Positions 28,844 to 37,544 are shown, counted from the first letter of the stretch. The stretch: 64,000 bases of DNA from Parafannyhessea umbonata (GCF_900111255.1 NZ_FOGP01000001.1:470894-534893), one strand, 5' to 3'. Translations and numbers: made by a program. Notes: generated by a model not told the origin, from the sequence alone.

Positions 28844-30193
28844 ATGGCTGACAAACCAACACGCAGGGCCGCGCACTTCGCGGGCGTGGCGCCCACCCCC
28901 AGGCGCGAGCACGCCACCGCCAAGGCCTCCAAGCCCGCGGGTGGCGCCAAGGGCGCCCCCGCCCGCAAGGCCGCGGGCAATCGTAAGGCCGCGGACGCCC
29001 GCAAGGAGCGCCGCCAGCCCGTATCGCGCACGGGTGCCCAGAAGCCACACGCGGCCAGGGGCGTCTCGTCCCACAGCGCGCGTACCACCTCCCGAACGAA
29101 CCGCGGGCAGCGCGGCCAACAGCGTCGCTGCGGGCGCAGGTCGTGCCTTCCCCTCGCCGGCATCGCCCTTGTCCTTCTCGCCCTCTCTCTGGTCGTCTTC
29201 GTCCTGCCCCGCCTGGGACGGGAGCAGGATTCCGCCTCGTCGGGCGTGAGCCAGGGTGACTACGTGAGCGTCACCATCCCCGAGGGCTCGGGCGCCAACG
29301 CCATCGCCAAGATCCTGCTCGAGGCCGGCGTCATCGACGACAAGAAGGTCTTCCTCGAGGAGGTTGATTCCCAGCGGGCCGAGTCCAATATGAAGCCCGG
29401 CACGTACAAGCTCATGGCGGGCGGAAACATCTCGGGCATCGTGAGGCAGCTCTGCGAGGGTCCCAACTCCGACGAGGGCAGGCTCACCGTGGCAGAGGGG
29501 CTAACCGTCGCCAAGACCGCCGAGGCCGTCCAGAAGCAGCTGGGCATCAGTTCCGATGAGTTCCTGGCGCAGGCCAAGGCCTCCAACTACGTGGACGACT
29601 ACCCGTTCCTCTCCGAGGCGCAGGACGACTCGCTCGAGGGCTTCCTGTACCCCAAGACCTACGACTTCAGCGGCAAGGACGTCTCGGCCGACTCTGTCAT
29701 CCGGGCCATGCTCGACCAGTACAAGGCTGAGGTCCACTCCCTCAACATGAGCGATGCCGCGGCCTCGCTCAGCAGTAGCTACGGCGTGACCGTGAGCGAC
29801 TACGACGTGCTCAAGGTGGCGTCGATCATCGAGCGCGAAGCCGTCACCAGCGACGACCGCCCGCTCGTCTCGTCGGTCATCTACAACCGCCTCAAGGCGG
29901 ACATGAGCCTCCAGAGCGACGCGACCATGGGCTACGTCACCGGCGGAGACGTGACGGCCGACGACCTCAAGGTCGACAGTCCCTACAACACCTATCTGCA
30001 CAAGGGGCTCACTCCAACGCCCATCTGCAGCCCGAGCCTCGACTCGATCCAGGCGGCCCTGGCGCCGAGTCCGACCAACTACTACTACTTCCTCATCATC
30101 GAGAACGGCTCCTACTCCAACCACACGTTCTCCGAGACGTACGATCAGCATCAGGAGGCCATCGCCAAGGCGCAGGCCGACCAGGGGGTCTAA
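28844..30193 (+). CDS. mltG: Endolytic transglycosylase MltG
   Basis: This 449-residue membrane-anchored peptidoglycan lytic transglycosylase cuts nascent glycan strands. The first 100 residues are a basic, Ala/Lys/Arg-rich cytosolic tail, longer than in enterobacterial MltG. A single membrane helix lies at about 100-124. The extracellular part holds a LysM-like segment and the YceG domain with the catalytic Glu330 in VASIIEREAV, followed by SSVIYNRL and PSPTNYYYF. It is cotranscribed with ruvX, and the stop directly abuts the next ATG. Confidence 0.93.
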   Translation: MADKPTRRAAHFAGVAPTPRREHATAKASKPAGGAKGAPARKAAGNRKAADARKERRQPVSRTGAQKPHAARGVSSHSARTTSRTNRGQRGQQRRCGRRSCLPLAGIALVLLALSLVVFVLPRLGREQDSASSGVSQGDYVSVTIPEGSGANAIAKILLEAGVIDDKKVFLEEVDSQRAESNMKPGTYKLMAGGNISGIVRQLCEGPNSDEGRLTVAEGLTVAKTAEAVQKQLGISSDEFLAQAKASNYVDDYPFLSEAQDDSLEGFLYPKTYDFSGKDVSADSVIRAMLDQYKAEVHSLNMSDAAASLSSSYGVTVSDYDVLKVASIIEREAVTSDDRPLVSSVIYNRLKADMSLQSDATMGYVTGGDVTADDLKVDSPYNTYLHKGLTPTPICSPSLDSIQAALAPSPTNYYYFLIIENGSYSNHTFSETYDQHQEAIAKAQADQGV

Positions 30194-30703
30194 ATGGGAC
30201 TGTTTGACGCGTGGCGATACTTCGAGAGCATTGACCAGATTCCCATCGAAGACCTCGTCAGGGGAGAAGTGCGCTGCGTCCTCCTGGACCGCGACAACAC
30301 CTGCGTCCCTCGCGACGCCAAGGTCGCGCCGCCCGAGATCGCTCGCTGGCTCGAGGACGTGCGCGCCCGGGGCATCAAGACCTGCATCGTTTCGAACAAC
30401 TTCCACTCGAGCCAGGTCGAGCGCTCCGCCCGCGAGCTGGGCTGCGAGGTCGTCCACCATGCGATGAAGCCCGCCCCCTTCGCGGTGAGACGCGCGCTAG
30501 AGCTCGAGCGCTGCGACGCCGCGCACGCGATTCTCGTGGGCGATCAGGTGTTCACCGACGTCGTGGCCGGAAACGCCGCCGGTGTCCGCACGGTACTGGT
30601 GAGGCCCCAGTCGAGGCGCGACCTCTGGTACACCCACATCATGAGGCTTGGCGAGAACCTCGTCCTGAGGGGGAAGACCTACGAGGGCATCCCTCGCGCA
30701 TAG
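30194..30703 (+). CDS. YqeG-family HAD phosphatase
   Basis: This 169-residue HAD-superfamily protein is of the YqeG IIIA type. Motif I is LLDRDNTCVPRD, motif II is in CIVSNNF, and the final acidic motif is VGDQVFTDVVAGN. Relatives dephosphorylate phosphatidylglycerophosphate or act on small phosphates; the substrate here is not known. The ATG directly follows the mltG stop, and the aroK-type gene begins 73 bases later behind its own promoter. Confidence 0.88.
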   Translation: MGLFDAWRYFESIDQIPIEDLVRGEVRCVLLDRDNTCVPRDAKVAPPEIARWLEDVRARGIKTCIVSNNFHSSQVERSARELGCEVVHHAMKPAPFAVRRALELERCDAAHAILVGDQVFTDVVAGNAAGVRTVLVRPQSRRDLWYTHIMRLGENLVLRGKTYEGIPRA

Positions 30704-30728
30704 CGGTCCCGTGTCCTTCTGCCGTTGA

Positions 30729-30737
30729 TGGTAGAAT
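30729..30737 (+). promoter_or_regulatory. Extended -10 promoter of aroK
   Basis: TGGTAGAAT is an extended -10 (TG, one base, TAGAAT) about 40 bases before the aroK ATG. The -35 region is poor, as expected when the TG motif compensates. Confidence 0.5.
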
Positions 30738-30776
30738 TTGGGCGAACACTCGATTGTCTGTACGGAGTCTTTGCTC

Positions 30777-31325
30777 ATGAACACTGCAACGCCAGGGTAC
30801 GTGGTCCACGAGGGCTGCGACCATATCTTCTTTGTCGGCTTTCTCGGGGCGGGAAAGTCGACCCTCGCGCGTAACCTCGGGGGACTGTTCAATCGCGACT
30901 TCGTCGACACGGATCGCATGGTGGAGCGCATCATGGGCAAGACCGTGTGCGAGGTCTTCGAGCAGGACGGCGAGGAGGCGTTTCGCAGGGGCGAGGCGCA
31001 GGCCCTGCGCAAGCTCAGGGATCGAAAGTCTCTCCTAGTGAGCTGTGGTGGCGGCATCGTCGAGGGTGCGGAGAGCTGCACCCTGATGCACGAGATGGGC
31101 ACCGTGGTCTTCCTGGACGGCGACGTCGAGGACTCCCTGCGGCAGATCCAGCACCCTGAGCTTAGACCCGACTTCGTTTCGGCCGACTGCGCGCGTCGCC
31201 TCTACGCGTACCGCAGGCCGCTCTACGAGCGCGAGTGCGACCTTTCCATTGATATCAGGGGCAAGTCGTTTGACCAAGTTATGACCGAGGCAGGGCAGCT
31301 GCTTTGGGAGAAGGGACTTCTATGA
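30777..31325 (+). CDS. aroK: Shikimate kinase
   Basis: This 182-residue P-loop kinase phosphorylates shikimate in aromatic amino-acid synthesis. The Walker A motif is GFLGAGKST (21-29), the substrate-binding DTD is at 44-46, and the GGG of SCGGGIVEG is at 91-93. ATG 30777 lies 10 bases after CGGAG. It overlaps the start of the AroB-like gene by ATGA. Its own motifs are intact, in contrast to its partner's. Confidence 0.92.
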   Translation: MNTATPGYVVHEGCDHIFFVGFLGAGKSTLARNLGGLFNRDFVDTDRMVERIMGKTVCEVFEQDGEEAFRRGEAQALRKLRDRKSLLVSCGGGIVEGAESCTLMHEMGTVVFLDGDVEDSLRQIQHPELRPDFVSADCARRLYAYRRPLYERECDLSIDIRGKSFDQVMTEAGQLLWEKGLL

Positions 31326-32443
31326 GCGAGGAAGAGGGCCTCGAGGCGCAGGTCACGAGGCAGTGGGTTTCGGCGCCGGGCGGATCATGCGACGTCCGCA
31401 TGGGACACGGAGTGGTGGAGACCTGCGGGTCGATCCTGCGCACGGCAGTCGGCAAGCCGCGCGTAGCCGCGCTCCTGTGCGAGGATGGCGTCTCCGAAGA
31501 GCGTCGCGAGCTGCTCCGCCGGGAGCTGACTGACGCGGGCTTCGCGGTCGAGGCGCGCCTGCTCGCGGCGGGTGCCAACGCCAGGACGCTCGACTTCGTC
31601 TCCGAGCTCATGGTTTGGTTGGGCGAGAAGGGCGTTACTTCCGACGACCTCGTCGTGGCCATCGGAGGCGTCGACAGCCTCAGCTGCGCGGCCCAGGCCT
31701 GCTCTCTGTGGTGCGCCGGCGTGCCCCTCGCCGCCATCCCCGTCGACCTCGACGCCATGGTGGAGGTGGCCGTCACGCCGCGCGGCATCGCTGTTGGGGA
31801 AAGCGACGACATGGCACGCTCCAACGCATTCTGCCGCTACCTGCTCTGCGATCCCGACCTCATGGAGTGCGGCCTCTCGGACGAGCGCACGCGCCTTGCG
31901 CTCGCGCTCATGGCCTCCTCTGCCACGGCTGAGAACGAGAAGTCCTTCTCGCGTCTCTGGGACAGGGCGCCCGAGATCATGGAGGGCGACGTCGACGTCC
32001 TGATGGAGCAGGCGGTCGACACGCTCAAGACCCGTGGGCGCCTCGTCTCGTCGACCGCGCTTGCGGTCAAGCAGTCAGTCACCTACGGCCGCGACTTTGT
32101 GCGTGGCCTTAGGCCCTTGCTTGACGACGGCGTCAGCGTCGCCGACCTGATGGCCGAGGGCCTGCGGTTCGCCGCGCGCCTCTCGTGCGGCATGGGGAAG
32201 CTCTCGGTGGATGACGTCCTTACTCAGGACGAGCTCCTCGACAGGCTCGGCTTCGGCTTCGTGGAGGCCTCCGTCGAGCCCGAGCGGGTCATCAAGTCGC
32301 TCAAGGGCGACCAGTTCAAGCGCTCGAACCGATTCTTCGTCGCGGTGCCTCAGGCCATCGGCCGCGTGCGCCTCGCGTCTGCAGACGATGAACTTTTGAA
32401 TGAGCACGTCTCTGCATGGTGTGAGGCCCACCGCGCGGACTAA
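31322..32443 (+). CDS. 3-dehydroquinate synthase-like protein lacking catalytic residues
   Basis: This 373-residue protein follows the AroB fold from end to end, with an NAD-domain strand pattern near VVAIGG, a GLSDERTRLALA helix and a late LKGDQFKRSNRFFVAVPQAIG segment. The active-site signatures are gone. The GGGVVGD loop reads IGGVDSL, the substrate loop TTLLAQVDSSVGGK is replaced by IPVDLDAMVEVAVTPRG, and the zinc ligands of NxGHTFGHAxE are replaced by TYGRDFVRGLR, with no histidine in either place. It overlaps aroK by 4 bases. It is unlikely to make dehydroquinate. A structural or regulatory partner of shikimate kinase, or a changed reaction, are the alternatives. Confidence 0.78.
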   Translation: MSEEEGLEAQVTRQWVSAPGGSCDVRMGHGVVETCGSILRTAVGKPRVAALLCEDGVSEERRELLRRELTDAGFAVEARLLAAGANARTLDFVSELMVWLGEKGVTSDDLVVAIGGVDSLSCAAQACSLWCAGVPLAAIPVDLDAMVEVAVTPRGIAVGESDDMARSNAFCRYLLCDPDLMECGLSDERTRLALALMASSATAENEKSFSRLWDRAPEIMEGDVDVLMEQAVDTLKTRGRLVSSTALAVKQSVTYGRDFVRGLRPLLDDGVSVADLMAEGLRFAARLSCGMGKLSVDDVLTQDELLDRLGFGFVEASVEPERVIKSLKGDQFKRSNRFFVAVPQAIGRVRLASADDELLNEHVSAWCEAHRAD

Positions 32444-32488
32444 CCTATATGAGGCTCAATACGACCTAGAGAATCGAGGTATTTAGAC

Positions 32489-33613
32489 ATGGCTGATGCT
32501 GCAGCTTGCGCGGCTCGCGTCGAGAGGTTCCGCTCCCTCATGGAGGAGAGGGGCTACGACGCCGCCATCCTGAGGAACAACCCTGACCTTCGCTGGCTCA
32601 CTGGAGCCGAGCGCACCTTCGACGACGAGGTGGCCCACACGGCGTTCATCACCAGGGACGGGCTCTGGCTCCACACCGATTCCCGCTACTTCGGCACCTT
32701 CGTCGACCGCCTTGGCGAGAATACGCCCTGGAAGCTTGACATGGAGATCGTTGACCCCGCCTCCTGGGCGGCCGAGCGCGTCAGCAAGACGCGCTCTCGC
32801 GTCGTCGCCATCGAGGACACCATGGACCTTGCCTTCTTCGACGCCCTGGGCGTCGAGCTCGCAAAGGGCTCGGTCGCCTGCCTCCTCCCGCGCATGCATG
32901 GCGACATCGCTTCGCTTCGCATCGTCAAGGACTCCGAAGAGATCGAGCTGATGCGCCACGCGCAGACCATCACCGACGCAGCCTTCGAGCACATCTGCGG
33001 CTTCATCAAGCCGGGCGTGACCGAGATGGAGATCAAAGTCGAGCTCGAGAACTACATGTTCCAGCACGGTGCCGACTCGCTTGCCTTCGGCACCATCATC
33101 GCGAGCGGCCCCAACGGCGCCAACCCCCATGCGCAGCCTGGCGAGCGCAAGGTCCAGAAGGGCGACATGATCGTCATGGACTACGGCGCGGGCTATCACG
33201 ACTACCGATCGGACATGACCAGGACCGTCTGCCTTGGCGAGCCGACTGAGGAGCAGCGCAAGGTCTATGAGATTGTCCGCGGCGTCAACGAGGCCTGCGC
33301 CAAGGCCGCCGTTCCCGGCTGCAAGGGCAAGGACATCCACAACCTTGCTGTTCGCCTCATCACCGAGGCAGGCTACGGCGACTACTTCAAGCATGGCCTA
33401 GGTCACGGCGTCGGCCTCGAGATCCACGAGAAGCCCTTCTTCGGCCGCAACTATGACAGGGAGATTCCCGTGGGCGCCGTCATCACCGACGAGCCCGGCA
33501 TCTACCTGCCCGGCAACTTCGGCGTTCGCCTCGAGGACTTCGGCGTCATGGGGGAGGACGGCTATCACCCCTTCACGCAGTCGTCCCACGAGCTGAGGGT
33601 GATTCCCTGCTAG
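32489..33613 (+). CDS. Xaa-Pro aminopeptidase, M24B family
   Basis: This 374-residue metallopeptidase removes N-terminal residues before proline. An N-terminal creatinase-like domain (1-130) is followed by the pita-bread domain with the metal ligands: two aspartates in MDYGAGYHDYRSDMTRT, histidine in HGLGHGVGLEIHE, and glutamates in TDEPGIYL and VRLEDF. All five are present. The ribosome site is GAGG, 9 bases before the ATG. It stands after the aroK unit, 45 bases on, with a strong terminator behind it. Confidence 0.93.
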   Translation: MADAAACAARVERFRSLMEERGYDAAILRNNPDLRWLTGAERTFDDEVAHTAFITRDGLWLHTDSRYFGTFVDRLGENTPWKLDMEIVDPASWAAERVSKTRSRVVAIEDTMDLAFFDALGVELAKGSVACLLPRMHGDIASLRIVKDSEEIELMRHAQTITDAAFEHICGFIKPGVTEMEIKVELENYMFQHGADSLAFGTIIASGPNGANPHAQPGERKVQKGDMIVMDYGAGYHDYRSDMTRTVCLGEPTEEQRKVYEIVRGVNEACAKAAVPGCKGKDIHNLAVRLITEAGYGDYFKHGLGHGVGLEIHEKPFFGRNYDREIPVGAVITDEPGIYLPGNFGVRLEDFGVMGEDGYHPFTQSSHELRVIPC

Positions 33614-33659
33614 TCCACGATTTAGAACAAGTAGTATCGGCTGTTTTGTCAAATGCCTA

Positions 33660-33687
33660 ATCGGTCGGCGCTTGCCGGCCGATTTTT
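33660..33687 (+). terminator. Rho-independent terminator
   Basis: ATCGGTCGGC and GCCGGCCGAT pair (one G-T pair) across a GCTT loop and are followed by TTTTT. It ends the aminopeptidase transcript. Confidence 0.9.
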
Positions 33688-34043
33688 CATGTTCCGATCG
33701 TCCTGGAGATGTCGACTAGCGCTTGGGCGCGAAAGGTGACCAAAGAAAAACAAAATATGACCAAAGCGAAACGAATTGGTAAGCACTTTGACAGAGTTAT
33801 CGGTGCGCCCGTTTCAGGAAATGGCTGTCAAAACTAGCGAAATGACGCAAACAATCAGTATGAATTCGCAGGTAGAACACTGATATGTAGGAAATGGCGA
33901 GATGATGTGTAGCATTTATCGGCAAATGGGCCTATAATTCAGAACCTGTGGAGCAACGATGAAGGAACTGCGCAGACGGCGTGAACGTCATTCATCACAC
34001 CACGGTTCTGTAGGAAGCAGAAGGATGCAAAGGAGGAAGTTGG
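33688..34043 (+). promoter_or_regulatory. Control region of the mannose-family PTS operon
   Basis: This is about 356 bases without a convincing gene, clearly more AT-rich than its surroundings. It holds a direct repeat TGACCAAAG (33737-33745 and 33758-33766, 21 bases apart), a second direct repeat AGGAAATGGC (33816-33825 and 33889-33898), and a TATAAT -10 at 33933-33938. In the transcribed leader, GAACC-TGTGG near 33942 can pair with CCAC-GGTTC near 34003. I saw no sigma-54 (-24/-12) promoter. The ribosome site AAAGGAGG precedes manX. Confidence 0.6.
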
Positions 34044-35030
34044 ATGGTCAATATTGTCCTTGCAAGCCACGGTAAATTCGCCGAGGGCATCATGGAATCG
34101 GGCAGCATGATCTTCGGACCGCAGGAAAACGTTGCGGCCGTCGTTCTGACGCCTGACATGGGTCCCGACGACATGCACCAGAAGCTGCTTGACGCGATCG
34201 CCACCTTCGATGATCAGGAGCACACCCTGTTCCTGGTCGACCTGTGGGGAGGTACTCCCTTCAACCAGGTCTCCCGTCTCATCAGCGAAGAGGGGCATGA
34301 CGACTGGGTAGCCATCACCGGCCTCAGCCTTCCCATGCTCGTCACCGCCTACGGCTCCCGCATGGGCGCCGACACGGCGAGGGCTGTTATGGAGGAGGTC
34401 TACCCCGAGGCACGCGCTGGCGTGAAGGTGAAGCCCGAAGAGCTTCAGCCCGCCGACGCCGCCGCACCCGCAACTGCCGCAACTGCCGCAGCACCCGTTG
34501 GCGCCATTCCCGAGGGCACCGTTCTCGGCGATGGCCACATCAAGTATGCGTACGTCCGTATCGACACCCGTCTTCTCCATGGTCAGGTCGCGACCGCATG
34601 GACCAAGCAGGTCTCGCCGGATCGCATTCTCGTCGTCTCCGACGGCGTCTCCCACGACGAGCTCCGCAAGAACATGATCGTTCAGGCGGCTCCTCCTGGA
34701 GTCAAGGTCCACGTCATCCCCATCGCCAAGCTCGTCGAGGTTGACAAGGACCCGCGCTTTGGCGCGACGAAGGCCATGGTTCTCTTTGAGAATCCTCAGG
34801 ACCTCCTGCGTGCAGAGGAGGGTGGCGTCGAGTTCGACAAGGTCTGCATCGGCTCCATGGCTCACTCTGCCGGCAAGACTGTCATCAACCAGGCCATCGC
34901 CTGCGACGAGGAGGACGTCAAGACCCTCGAGGCGATTCGTGCCAAGGGCACTGACTTCTATGTCCAGAAGGTCCCGTCCGATCACGTCGACGACATCTGG
35001 GCCCTTCTCAAAGAAAAGAACATGGCCTAA
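34044..35030 (+). CDS. manX: PTS mannose-family EIIAB protein
   Basis: This 328-residue fusion carries the two cytosolic phosphotransfer domains of a mannose-class PTS. EIIA (1-130) has the phospho-histidine His9 in LASHGKFAEG. An Ala/Pro/Thr linker follows (about 135-155), then EIIB (165-328) with phospho-histidine His179 in RIDTRLLHGQV. Phosphate passes from HPr to His9, to His179, to the sugar. It is followed by the IIC and IID genes. Substrates of this class include mannose, glucose and amino sugars; the exact one is not predictable. Confidence 0.95.
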   Translation: MVNIVLASHGKFAEGIMESGSMIFGPQENVAAVVLTPDMGPDDMHQKLLDAIATFDDQEHTLFLVDLWGGTPFNQVSRLISEEGHDDWVAITGLSLPMLVTAYGSRMGADTARAVMEEVYPEARAGVKVKPEELQPADAAAPATAATAAAPVGAIPEGTVLGDGHIKYAYVRIDTRLLHGQVATAWTKQVSPDRILVVSDGVSHDELRKNMIVQAAPPGVKVHVIPIAKLVEVDKDPRFGATKAMVLFENPQDLLRAEEGGVEFDKVCIGSMAHSAGKTVINQAIACDEEDVKTLEAIRAKGTDFYVQKVPSDHVDDIWALLKEKNMA

Positions 35031-35059
35031 AGGCCTCGATAGAAAGAAGGAGGGAATTC

Positions 35060-35875
35060 ATGTCGGCACTTACGATTCTTCTGATCGTTATCGTTGCTTT
35101 CCTGGCTGGTATGGAAGGCATTCTCGACGAGTTCCAGTTCCATCAGCCGCTTGTTGCCTGCACCCTTATCGGTCTGGTCAGCGGCCACCCGCAGGAGGGC
35201 ATCATCCTCGGCGGCTCCCTTCAGATGATCGCCCTCGGCTGGGCGAACATCGGCGCCGCCGTCGCCCCTGACGCGGCTCTCGCGTCCGTGGCCTCCGCAA
35301 TCCTCATGGTCATCGCTCTCGACGGTGGCGCTACCGACACCGTCGCCGCGATCAACACCTCAATTGCCGTGGCAGTTCCTCTGTCCGTCGCGGGCCTGTT
35401 CCTGACCATGATCTGCCGCACCATCGCAATTCCGATGGTCCACGCCATGGATGCCGCCGCCTCCAAGGCTGACTTCCGCGGCATCGAGGTCTGGCAGGTT
35501 CTCGCGATCTGCCTCCAGGGCGTCCGCATCGCCATTCCGGCCGCGGCCCTCTGCTTCATCCCTGCCGAGTCGGTCACCGCAGTCCTGAACTCGATGCCCG
35601 CATGGCTCTCCGGCGGCATGGCCGTCGGCGGCGGCATGGTCGCTGCAGTCGGTTACGCAATGGTCATCAATATGATGGCCACCAAGGAGACCTGGCCGTT
35701 CTTCGTCCTCGGCTTCGTCCTGGCTGCCCTCTCTGAGCTCACGCTCATCGCCCTCGGCGCCATTGGCGTCTCCCTCGCCCTCATCTACCTCGGTCTCAAG
35801 GAGCTTGCGACCGCAGGCGGCGGCGCTGCCGGCTCCGGCGACCCGCTGGGCGACATCCTGAATGACTACGAGTAG
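35060..35875 (+). CDS. manY: PTS mannose-family EIIC permease
   Basis: This 271-residue polytopic membrane protein is of the EIIC-Man family. It shows GMEGILDEFQFHQPLVACTL in the first helices, GGSLQMIALGWANIGAAVAPDAALASV, and a C-terminal helical bundle. Together with IID it forms the sugar channel. The ribosome site AAGGAGGG lies before the ATG, 29 bases after manX. The last 20 residues form a Gly-rich, acidic tail. Confidence 0.95.
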   Translation: MSALTILLIVIVAFLAGMEGILDEFQFHQPLVACTLIGLVSGHPQEGIILGGSLQMIALGWANIGAAVAPDAALASVASAILMVIALDGGATDTVAAINTSIAVAVPLSVAGLFLTMICRTIAIPMVHAMDAAASKADFRGIEVWQVLAICLQGVRIAIPAAALCFIPAESVTAVLNSMPAWLSGGMAVGGGMVAAVGYAMVINMMATKETWPFFVLGFVLAALSELTLIALGAIGVSLALIYLGLKELATAGGGAAGSGDPLGDILNDYE

Positions 35876-35892
35876 GAAGGGGAGTGAACACA

Positions 35893-36813
35893 ATGGCAGA
35901 AGAGAAGATCACTCTTTCTAAGAAGGATCGTCAGGCGGTCGCTTGGCGCCACCAGTTCCTGCAGGGCTCTTGGAACTACGAGCGTATGCAGAACGGCGGT
36001 TGGTGCTATGCCATGGTCCCCGCCATCAAGAAGCTCTACTCCACCAAGGAGGAGCAGGCTGCTGCTCTCGAGCGTCACATGGAGTTCTACAACACGCACC
36101 CGTACGTGTCCGCCCCCGTCATCGGCGTCACCCTCGCACTCGAGGAGGATCGCGCCAACGGCGAGAAGATCGACGATGCCGCCATTCAGGGCGTCAAGGT
36201 CGGCATGATGGGTCCGCTCGCCGGCGTCGGCGACCCCGTCTTCTGGTTTACCATCCGCCCAATCCTCGGCGCGCTCGGCGCGTCCATGGCCCTCTCGGGC
36301 AACATCCTCGGCCCCATCCTGTTCTTCGTCCTCTGGAACGTCATCCGCATGGCCTTCCTCTGGTACACGCAGGAGTTCGGCTACAAGGTCGGAACCGAGA
36401 TCACCAAGGACCTCTCCGGCGGCCTGCTGGGCAAGATCACCGAGGGTGCCTCCATCCTTGGTATGTTCATCATCGGCTCGCTGGTCGAGCGCTGGGTCTC
36501 GATTTCCTTCACCCCGGTCGTCTCCACCGTCACGCAGTCCAAGGGTGCCTACATCGACTGGTCCAGCCTTCCCAGTGGCGCCGAGGGCATCAAGAGCGCC
36601 CTCGAGCAGTATGCCTCCTTGGGTGCCAACGGCTTGAACGTCGAGAAGGTCACCACGCTCCAGCAGAACCTCGACGCCCTGATTCCGGGTCTTGCCGCAG
36701 TCGCTCTCACGCTTCTGTGCTGCAAGCTCCTGAAGAAGAAGGTTTCCCCGATCGCCATCATCCTCGCGCTCTTCGCGGTTGGCATCATCGGTCGTCTCCT
36801 CAACTTCATGTAA
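35893..36813 (+). CDS. manZ: PTS mannose-family EIID permease
   Basis: This 306-residue protein is the second membrane subunit of the mannose-class PTS. An amphipathic N-terminal domain includes FLQGSWNYERMQNGGWCYAM, and GVKVGMMGPLAGVGDPVFW is the family hallmark. C-terminal helices follow. ATG 35893 lies 9 bases after GGAAGGGGAG; an in-frame GTG at 35884 overlaps that ribosome site and is less likely. It is cotranscribed with manX and manY. Confidence 0.95.
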   Translation: MAEEKITLSKKDRQAVAWRHQFLQGSWNYERMQNGGWCYAMVPAIKKLYSTKEEQAAALERHMEFYNTHPYVSAPVIGVTLALEEDRANGEKIDDAAIQGVKVGMMGPLAGVGDPVFWFTIRPILGALGASMALSGNILGPILFFVLWNVIRMAFLWYTQEFGYKVGTEITKDLSGGLLGKITEGASILGMFIIGSLVERWVSISFTPVVSTVTQSKGAYIDWSSLPSGAEGIKSALEQYASLGANGLNVEKVTTLQQNLDALIPGLAAVALTLLCCKLLKKKVSPIAIILALFAVGIIGRLLNFM

Positions 36814-36859
36814 GGAGTCGTGCGCTGGCAGCTTCTGGCCTGCCGTGCTAGACGCATCT

Positions 36860-36915
36860 GGTCGCGCCCTGTACGCTTGAAAGTGCATCCGCACCCTCAA
36901 CGTCGGGGCGCGACC
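36860..36915 (+). terminator. Large two-tier hairpin between manZ and manO
   Basis: A perfect 10-base inverted repeat (GGTCGCGCCC and GGGCGCGACC) encloses 36 bases that contain a smaller GTGC/GCAC hairpin, and is followed by TTTCT. It could partly terminate the PTS transcript so that manO is made at a lower level. The manO ribosome site begins 16 bases further on. Confidence 0.55.
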
Positions 36916-36946
36916 TTTCTGATTGGATCCGAGGAGTTTTCGCATC

Positions 36947-37324
36947 ATGGCAATCTCAATGAACAACAGCGTCGACATGACCATCAAGGCGACGTCGTTT
37001 CACGGTCTCACGAGCTACGGCGACATGATGGTCGGCAACAAGGCCGTGGAGTTCTACAACGAGCGCAACCCTGAGGACTACATCCAGATTCCCTGGGAGG
37101 AGATCGACCACGTGGCCGCCTCGGTCATGTTCGGCGGCGCCCGCATCGCCCGCTTTGCGATCTTCACCAAGCAAAACGGGCACTTCTCGTTCTCCACGAG
37201 GGACAACAAGAAGATCCTGCGAGCCATGAGGGAGTACGTCCCCGAGGACAGACTCGTGAAGTCTCCCACTTTCTTTCAGGTACTCGGCCTGGGCGTGAAG
37301 CGTCTTCTACACCTTGGGGCGTAG
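36947..37324 (+). CDS. manO: DUF956 family protein (ManO-like)
   Basis: This 125-residue DUF956 protein shows TSFHGLTSYGDMMVGNKAVEFYN then IQIPWEEIDHVAASVMFGG and RFAIFTKQNGHFSFSTRD. The family is found almost only next to mannose-class PTS genes and is thought to influence their expression or activity; the mechanism is not established. GAGGAG precedes the ATG at 36947. It is separated from manZ by a large hairpin and followed by a strong terminator. Confidence 0.88.
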   Translation: MAISMNNSVDMTIKATSFHGLTSYGDMMVGNKAVEFYNERNPEDYIQIPWEEIDHVAASVMFGGARIARFAIFTKQNGHFSFSTRDNKKILRAMREYVPEDRLVKSPTFFQVLGLGVKRLLHLGA

Positions 37325-37365
37325 CACCTTCCGCGTGCCCTGCCCCGACAACGCCCTGCCTTGCT

Positions 37366-37390
37366 GCCCCGACTCAGCCGGGGCTTTTTT
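37366..37390 (+). terminator. Rho-independent terminator after manO
   Basis: GCCCCG, a 7-base loop, CGGGGC, then TTTTTT. This is the strongest simple terminator in the window and marks the end of the PTS operon. Confidence 0.92.
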
Positions 37391-37474
37391 CGTGCGTGCC
37401 CATGGCAATGCAGCGGCCGAGCTGTTGCCTCTGTGAATCCGAGCCACGGCGCATTGCATTTGCGTGCGCATGGC

Positions 37475-37480
37475 TATAAT
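37475..37480 (+). promoter_or_regulatory. -10 element of efp
   Basis: A consensus TATAAT lies about 65 bases before the efp start. The best -35 is TTGCAT at 37454, with a 15-base spacer. Confidence 0.55.
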
Positions 37481-37544
37481 TCTTCTCTGTATGTGATTTT
37501 TGCATCCGTGTTTTCGCGGACGTTATCGAGAAAGCGAGCTTTCA

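Noticed and set aside
33614-34043. Sigma-54 promoter for the mannose PTS operon
   Set aside because: No TGGCAC...TTGC arrangement with correct spacing was found, while a TATAAT element is present.
33959-34075. 38-codon frame in the manX leader with a GGAG ribosome site
   Set aside because: It is very Arg-rich with codons such as AGA and AGG that are rare in this genome, overlaps the manX start in another frame, and manX has its own stronger ribosome site. Most likely chance.
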